This document shows, piece after piece, positions 45,633-49,287 of a DNA stretch of 49,287 bases. The position numbers were made by a program, and so were the translations under genes. Source of the DNA: Acidobacteria bacterium 13_1_40CM_65_14 (GTDB lineage Bacteria; Acidobacteriota; Vicinamibacteria; Vicinamibacterales; CAVVIG01). Below the pieces are notes generated by a model. That model saw only the letters and a list, made by a program, of their open reading frames with translations. It was not told the origin of the DNA and did no database searches. Numbering within the stretch: position 1 is the stretch's first letter; every line of letters starts with the position of its first letter. The stretch is from positions 1 to 49,287 of the forward strand of contig MNEX01000101.1 in assembly GCA_001917905.1 (NCBI GenBank), given 5' to 3'.

Positions 45633-47557
45633 GCGCCTGCGGCCATGCCAGCGGGCGCAAGCGCGATGCGCGCCGCGCACGCGAGGCATCCAAGGGCGCG
45701 GTCCCCAGCGCGGCAGCCGCGCTGGGGTGGCCGTGCGGGGGTGGGGCTGGGGCCCCGCGAGAGATCAGAAAAAGTCTTCTGCGGTACGGCACGGCCGTCG
45801 CGATCGTCGCCGTCGCCGCCGTTGGCCTGCGCCACGAGCGCGGCGTGACAGCTGTCGCGCAGGCCGTCGCGCTCGCACAACCCTCCATCGCCGATCCTCC
45901 GACGCACGTCGTCCGCATCGACGCGATCGCAGTCGATGGCCGCGGCCGTCTCGTCGAGGATCTGAAGCCGGCCGATTTCGAGCTGCGCGAAGATGAGGCG
46001 CTGCGGCCGATCGAGAGCGCGCCATTCATGCGCGCGACCGGCGCGCGGCGGTTCGCCATTTTTCTCGACGAGTACCACGTCAGCCCGGGCGCTGCGGCCG
46101 ACCGGGTCCGCGCGGCGCTGACCCGCTTCGTCGATGAGGCGCTCGGTCCGCAGGATCTCCTGGTCGTGATGAAGCCGCTCGACTCGCTGTTCGCGATTCG
46201 CCTCACCGACGACCGCGAGTCGGCGCGGCGCGCCATCGCGAGCTTCGAGGGGCGCAAGGGTGACTACGAGCCGCGCAATGCCTACGAGCGGAATTACATC
46301 GCCGGCACGCCCCCGCGCATCGACGCCGCGCGCGCGCAGGTCGCGCTGTCGGCGATGAACGCGCTGGCCATTCAGCTCGGCACGGGCGCCGAGGGACGCA
46401 AGACGCTCGTGGTCGTCGCCGAGGGGATCGTGCGATCGGAACGCCGGCGCGGACAGGACCTGCCGACGCTCGACGGCGCCATCCGGTCCGCCAACCGTGC
46501 GACCGTCTCGATCTATCCGCTCGATCCCCGCGAGTCCTCGAACGATGCCACTGAAACGGCGCGGATGCTCGCCGCCGACACCGACGGACAGACGATCGCC
46601 GGTGATCTGGACGCGGGCCTGCGCCGCGTCGTTGCCGACGCGAGCGCGTACTACCTGCTGACATATCGTGCGGCGCACGCCGAGGACGGCAAGTTCCACG
46701 ACGTCCAGGTCCGCGCGAAGCGCGCCGGCGTGACGTTGCGGGCGCGCAAAGGCTACTGGGCGCCGTCGCCAGACGATGCGCTGCGAGCGGCGGTGCTGGC
46801 GCGGCTGAACGAGCCGAGAAAGCCGGCGCCGCTCGAACCGATGCGGCACGTCAGCCCGCTCATCCGTCCATGGTTCGGCCTCGCGAGGGGCGACGGCGGC
46901 AACACGCGCGTCACGATCGTCTGGGAGCCGGCCGCGCGCGTGCCCGGCGACCGCAGTCGCCGCTCGGCATCGCGCGTGCAGCTGACAGCGCTCGCCGCAG
47001 ACGGCCGCGTGCTGTTCGAGGGCCCGCTCCAGCCGACGGGACCGGGCGCGATGGACGAGCAGGGAACCACGCCCTCGCGCGCCGTGTTCGATGCCGCGCC
47101 GGGCCGGCTGCGATTGCGGATGTCGATTCAGGACATCACCGCGCAAGTGCTCGATTCCGACGTCCGCGATCTCGCCGTGCCCGACTTTCGCAAGCCGGTG
47201 GCCATCGGCACGCCCGAGATTCTGCGCGCGCGCAACGCACGCGAGTTCCGGCGGATCGACGCCGACGCCGCGGTTCCCGTCGCCTCGCGCGAGTTCAGCC
47301 GCGCCGAGCGGCTCCTGATCCGGTTTCCCGCGTACGGTCCGGCCGACGCGGTGCCGGCGCTCTCCGCGAAGTTGCTCAACCGGATGGGTCAGACGATGCG
47401 GGAGCTCTCCGTGGCGCCGGCGCCAACGCCGAGCGGCGCGAACGAAATCGATCTGCCGCTCGCCGGGCTCGCCAACGGTGAGTATCTGATCGAGCTCACC
47501 GCCAAGAGCCCGGCGGGCGAAGCGAAAGATCGCATCAACTTCCGCGTGACTTCTTAG
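45629..47557 (+). CDS. acidobacterial VWFA-related protein 3
   Basis: 642 residues from ATG 45629, overlapping the previous stop. The first ~48 residues are encoded by repeat DNA and have no usual signal-peptide n-region; a hydrophobic stretch 'YGTAVAIVAVAAVGL' follows, probably the membrane anchor or signal. Then 'VVRIDAIAVDGRGRLVEDLK', 'RRFAIFLDEYHVSPGAAAD', 'KTLVVVAEGI', 'IYPLDPRESS', 'YYLLTYRAAHAEDGKFHD' and 'RARKGYWAPS', and the C-terminal region shared with paralog 2. No alternative start lies after the repeat in this frame. Function unknown. Confidence 0.85.
   Translation: MSACGHASGRKRDARRAREASKGAVPSAAAALGWPCGGGAGAPREIRKSLLRYGTAVAIVAVAAVGLRHERGVTAVAQAVALAQPSIADPPTHVVRIDAIAVDGRGRLVEDLKPADFELREDEALRPIESAPFMRATGARRFAIFLDEYHVSPGAAADRVRAALTRFVDEALGPQDLLVVMKPLDSLFAIRLTDDRESARRAIASFEGRKGDYEPRNAYERNYIAGTPPRIDAARAQVALSAMNALAIQLGTGAEGRKTLVVVAEGIVRSERRRGQDLPTLDGAIRSANRATVSIYPLDPRESSNDATETARMLAADTDGQTIAGDLDAGLRRVVADASAYYLLTYRAAHAEDGKFHDVQVRAKRAGVTLRARKGYWAPSPDDALRAAVLARLNEPRKPAPLEPMRHVSPLIRPWFGLARGDGGNTRVTIVWEPAARVPGDRSRRSASRVQLTALAADGRVLFEGPLQPTGPGAMDEQGTTPSRAVFDAAPGRLRLRMSIQDITAQVLDSDVRDLAVPDFRKPVAIGTPEILRARNAREFRRIDADAAVPVASREFSRAERLLIRFPAYGPADAVPALSAKLLNRMGQTMRELSVAPAPTPSGANEIDLPLAGLANGEYLIELTAKSPAGEAKDRINFRVTS
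45636..45772 (+). repeat. GC-rich palindrome cluster forming the 5' end of VWFA paralog 3 (family A-related)
   Basis: Contains CCCCAGCGCGGCAGCCGCGCTGGGG (perfect palindrome; opposite-strand relative of 23131-23155) and GGGGGTGGGGCTGGGGCCCC, then GCGAGAGATCAG. Translated as 'GAVPSAAAALGWPCGGGAG'. Confidence 0.6.
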
Positions 47558-47562
47558 CACTT

Positions 47563-47581
47563 GCGCCGGGGCCCCCGGCGC
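47563..47581. terminator. GC-rich hairpin after VWFA paralog 3
   Basis: GCGCCGGGG-c-CCCCGGCGC, a perfect stem six bases after the stop, between convergent genes. No U-tract, so a rho-independent role is uncertain. Confidence 0.4.
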
Positions 47582-47615
47582 GAACTGACGCTGATGCCTC
47601 GGTAGCGGCGGTTCT

Positions 47616-47948
47616 TCAGGCCCGCCCATCGTGTTTGTCGAGGTACTTGCCGAGGTCACGCAGCGTACGTGTCCAGAACTTCTCGTAGTGCCGCATCCAG
47701 TCGCGGATTTCTTTGAGCGGCTCGGGATTGAGGGGGTAGTAGCGTTGACGGCCTTCCCGCCGCTCGCTGACGAGTCCCGCGCGGCGCAGGACGCGCAGCT
47801 GCTGCGAGACGGCCGGCAGCGTCATGTCGTGCGGCGCTGCGAGCGCCGCGACCGGCTGCTCGCCGCGGCGAAGATCGTCGAGGATGGCGCGTCGCGCCGG
47901 ATGCGCGATCGCGAGAAAGACGTCCGAGTGCGCGTGCAGTGGGGTCAC
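47616..47948 (-). CDS. ArsR/SmtB-family transcriptional regulator
   Basis: 110 residues from GTG 47948. Winged helix with 'FLAIAHPARRAILDDLRRGEQPVAALA', recognition helix 'TLPAVSQQLRVLRRAGLVSERREGRQRYYPL', then a C-terminal 'IRDWMRHYEKFWTRTLRDLGKYL' helix. No metal-binding CxC in the recognition helix, so it is of the SdpR/metal-independent type, often paired with an AHSA1/SRPBCC gene (not seen here). A perfect palindrome just upstream is a likely self-operator. Confidence 0.9.
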   Translation of the reverse strand: MTPLHAHSDVFLAIAHPARRAILDDLRRGEQPVAALAAPHDMTLPAVSQQLRVLRRAGLVSERREGRQRYYPLNPEPLKEIRDWMRHYEKFWTRTLRDLGKYLDKHDGRA

Positions 47949-47957
47949 GCGCGATAG

Positions 47958-47973
47958 TTAAGCGTACGCTTAA
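47958..47973 (-). promoter_or_regulatory. 16-bp palindromic operator of the ArsR regulator
   Basis: TTAAGCGTACGCTTAA, perfectly symmetrical, 9 bases upstream of the GTG start. The AT-rich ends and GC core suit an ArsR-family dimer, and the place overlaps a promoter -10 region. Confidence 0.65.
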
Positions 47974-47987
47974 GTGTGTGTCGAGCC

Positions 47988-48180
47988 CTATTTCGCGCGA
48001 CCCTTGAATCCCTGCGCGAGCAACTGCACCTTGAACGCCGCGCCGCGGCCGACGACGTACAGCGTTTTCTTGTCGGGGCCGGCGAACGCGAGGTTCTGCG
48101 GCGCGCGCGACAGCGGAATGGTTCCGAGCAGCTGACCCTGCGGATTGAAGACCTGCACGCCGATCGACGTGGCGGCAGCT
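47988..48180 (-). pseudogene. C-terminal remnant of an SMP-30/gluconolactonase-like protein
   Basis: On the minus strand a frame of ~63 codons ends in TAG at 47988 and reads 'TSIGVQVFNPQGQLLGTIPL', 'APQNLAFAGPDKKTLYVVGR' and 'FKVQLLAQGFKGRAK', the end of a beta-propeller SMP-30/gluconolactonase protein. The rest is gone: the similarity fades at ~48180, directly after the gdh stop at 48206. No start codon is in a sensible place. Most of the gene was lost by deletion. Too short for the ORF track. Confidence 0.7.
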
Positions 48181-48205
48181 TCATAACACTCCTGACGGCC
48201 ACGAG

Positions 48206-49287
48206 CTACGCGTACATGCCACGCATCCGGGTGACAGTGGCGACGCGGCTGATGGCGACGATGTAGGCGGCGGTCCGCATGTCCACTTTGAATTTGAGCG
48301 AGGTCTGCAGGACGGCGTTGAAGGCTTCACACATCTTCGATTCGAGCCGCTCGTTCACCTCCTTCTCGGTCCAGAAGTAGCCGTAGCGATCCTGCACCCA
48401 CTCGAAGTACGACGTGGTGACGCCAGAGCTGTTGGCCAGGATGTCGGGCACGATGAAAATGCCGCGCTCGTAGAGAAACCGGTTCGCGTCCGGGGTCGTC
48501 GGACCATTCGCGCCCTCGACGACGATCTTCGCCTTGATGACCGGCGCGTTCTCCATCGTGATCTGGTTTTCGAGCGCGGCCGGAATGAGGATGTCCACCT
48601 CGAGCTTGAAGAGATCCGCCGGGTTCAGCGGCTCGGCGCCGGGGAAGCCGGCAACGGTCTTGTGCTGCTGGACATACGCCATCAGCTTCGGAATGTCGAG
48701 GCCCTTGGCGTTGTAGACGCCGCCTTTCCAATCGGTCACCGCGACGACCTTCGCGCCGCTTTCGGCAAGCAGCTCCGCCGAAATCGACCCGACGTTGCCG
48801 AAGCCTTGCACGGCGACCGTCGCGCCTTTGATGTTCAAGCCGACGTGCTTCGCTGATTCGCGTGTGACGATCATCACGCCGCGTCCGGTCGCTTCGCGCC
48901 GGCCGAGCGAGCCGCCGAGCTCGACCGGTTTGCCCGTGACCACCGACGTCGTCGTGTGGCCGACGTGCATGGAGTAGGTGTCCATCACCCACGCCATGAT
49001 TTGTTCGTTGGTGTTCACGTCGGGCGCGGGGACGTCCTTCTCGGGCCCGATCGCGTCGACGATTTCCGCGACGTAGCGGCGCGTGAGCGCTTCGAGCTCG
49101 CGCTTCGACATCTTCGTCGGATCGCAGATGACGCCGCCCTTGCCGCCGCCGAACGGGATGTGTGCGACGGCGCACTTCCACGTCATCCAAGCCGCGAGCG
49201 CCGTGACTTCATCGAGGGTGACGCCGGGGTGATAGCGGATGCCGCCCTTCGCAGGACCAAGCGTGATGTTGTATTGCACGCGATACC
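48206..49287 (-). CDS. gdhA: glutamate dehydrogenase, 3' part (5' end beyond window)
   Basis: About 360 residues of the C-terminal part; the frame is open at the window edge ('YRVQYNITLGPAKGG'), so the listed GTG at 49279 is not the start. Interconverts glutamate and 2-oxoglutarate with ammonia. Visible: substrate Lys regions 'GPAKGGIRYHP' and 'IPFGGGKGGVICDP', catalytic Asp region 'APDVNTNEQIMAWVMDTYSM', NAD fold 'VAVQGFGNVGSISAELLAESG', 'KIVVEGANGPTTPDA', and 'NSSGVTTSYFEWVQDRYGYFW'. The hexameric, catabolic-type group common in acidobacteria. Cofactor preference is not readable. Confidence 0.95.
   Translation of the reverse strand, partial: YRVQYNITLGPAKGGIRYHPGVTLDEVTALAAWMTWKCAVAHIPFGGGKGGVICDPTKMSKRELEALTRRYVAEIVDAIGPEKDVPAPDVNTNEQIMAWVMDTYSMHVGHTTTSVVTGKPVELGGSLGRREATGRGVMIVTRESAKHVGLNIKGATVAVQGFGNVGSISAELLAESGAKVVAVTDWKGGVYNAKGLDIPKLMAYVQQHKTVAGFPGAEPLNPADLFKLEVDILIPAALENQITMENAPVIKAKIVVEGANGPTTPDANRFLYERGIFIVPDILANSSGVTTSYFEWVQDRYGYFWTEKEVNERLESKMCEAFNAVLQTSLKFKVDMRTAAYIVAISRVATVTRMRGMYA

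Noticed and set aside
44813-47659. 948-residue minus-strand ORF opposite the VWFA genes
   Set aside because: Antisense shadow in high-GC DNA. The plus strand has three recognisable family proteins; the minus product is Arg/Ala-rich with no motif.
47945-48202. 85-residue minus-strand ORF
   Set aside because: Out-of-frame shadow; the SMP-30 signal is in another frame of the same strand.

Overview
The window is high-GC chromosomal DNA and looks like Acidobacteriota, probably a Vicinamibacteria-like (subdivision 6) soil lineage. Three signs point there: three tandem proteins of the acidobacterial VWFA-related type, a MacB/ADOP-type permease tail with a PadR remnant, and the overall gene style. 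The class-level assignment is inference. Nearly all genes are housekeeping or central metabolism. I see no prophage, insertion sequence, CRISPR array or antiviral island.

Layout. 1-1400: decayed ADOP permease/PadR locus, then tRNA-Thr(CGT). 1.5-4.8 kb: GerW/YtfJ-like, YjbQ, a small conserved protein, and a sulfite-dehydrogenase-like operon whose molybdenum subunit is broken. 4.9-10.7 kb: uvrA, a secreted HEAT-repeat protein, a 3-methyladenine glycosylase and an ankyrin lipoprotein. 10.8-13.4 kb: M1 aminopeptidase. 13.5-17.4 kb: sulfur-assimilation operon (precorrin-2 dehydrogenase, SUMT, siroheme sulfite/nitrite reductase) preceded by a 35-codon leader ORF with nine Cys codons and a strong intrinsic terminator. 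17.5-20 kb: a SAM-I riboswitch and hom-thrC. 20-25.7 kb: HtrA, Hsp20, EF-P, thymidine kinase, a DUF5673-like protein, Ku and a CDP-alcohol phosphatidyltransferase. 25.7-31.8 kb: uvrC, an M50 protease, trpS, scpA-scpB and rluB. 31.9-37.4 kb: a hydrolase, cmk, a DUF6335-like protein, rpsA, HU and a HIT protein. 37.6-41.8 kb: two acyl-CoA dehydrogenases, a Tat-exported glycosylasparaginase and a DinB-like protein. 41.8-47.6 kb: three VWFA-related paralogs. The end holds an ArsR regulator, a truncated SMP-30 remnant and glutamate dehydrogenase running off the window.

The striking feature is repeat biology, with three families. (A) GC-rich elements with a GGGGGTGGGGCCCC core sit just upstream of starts or are inserted in frame in uvrC and the SUMT gene. 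(B) Long imperfect hairpins have arms built from short, locus-specific tandem words (AACGCAAAG, GGACACAAA, CACGAAA, CTTCAGACTT, ACGACTAACGACC and others). They occupy many intergenic gaps and in places supply signal peptides or protein tails. (C) REP-like palindromes, several with a GTAG head, lie at stop codons, inside one coding region and inside the riboswitch P4 arm.

The strongest regulatory candidate is the poly-Cys leader/terminator before the sulfur operon. It looks like a cysteine-responsive transcription attenuator. A SAM riboswitch controls the adjacent homoserine/threonine branch, so two neighbouring operons appear to sense sulfur amino acid status by different RNA mechanisms.
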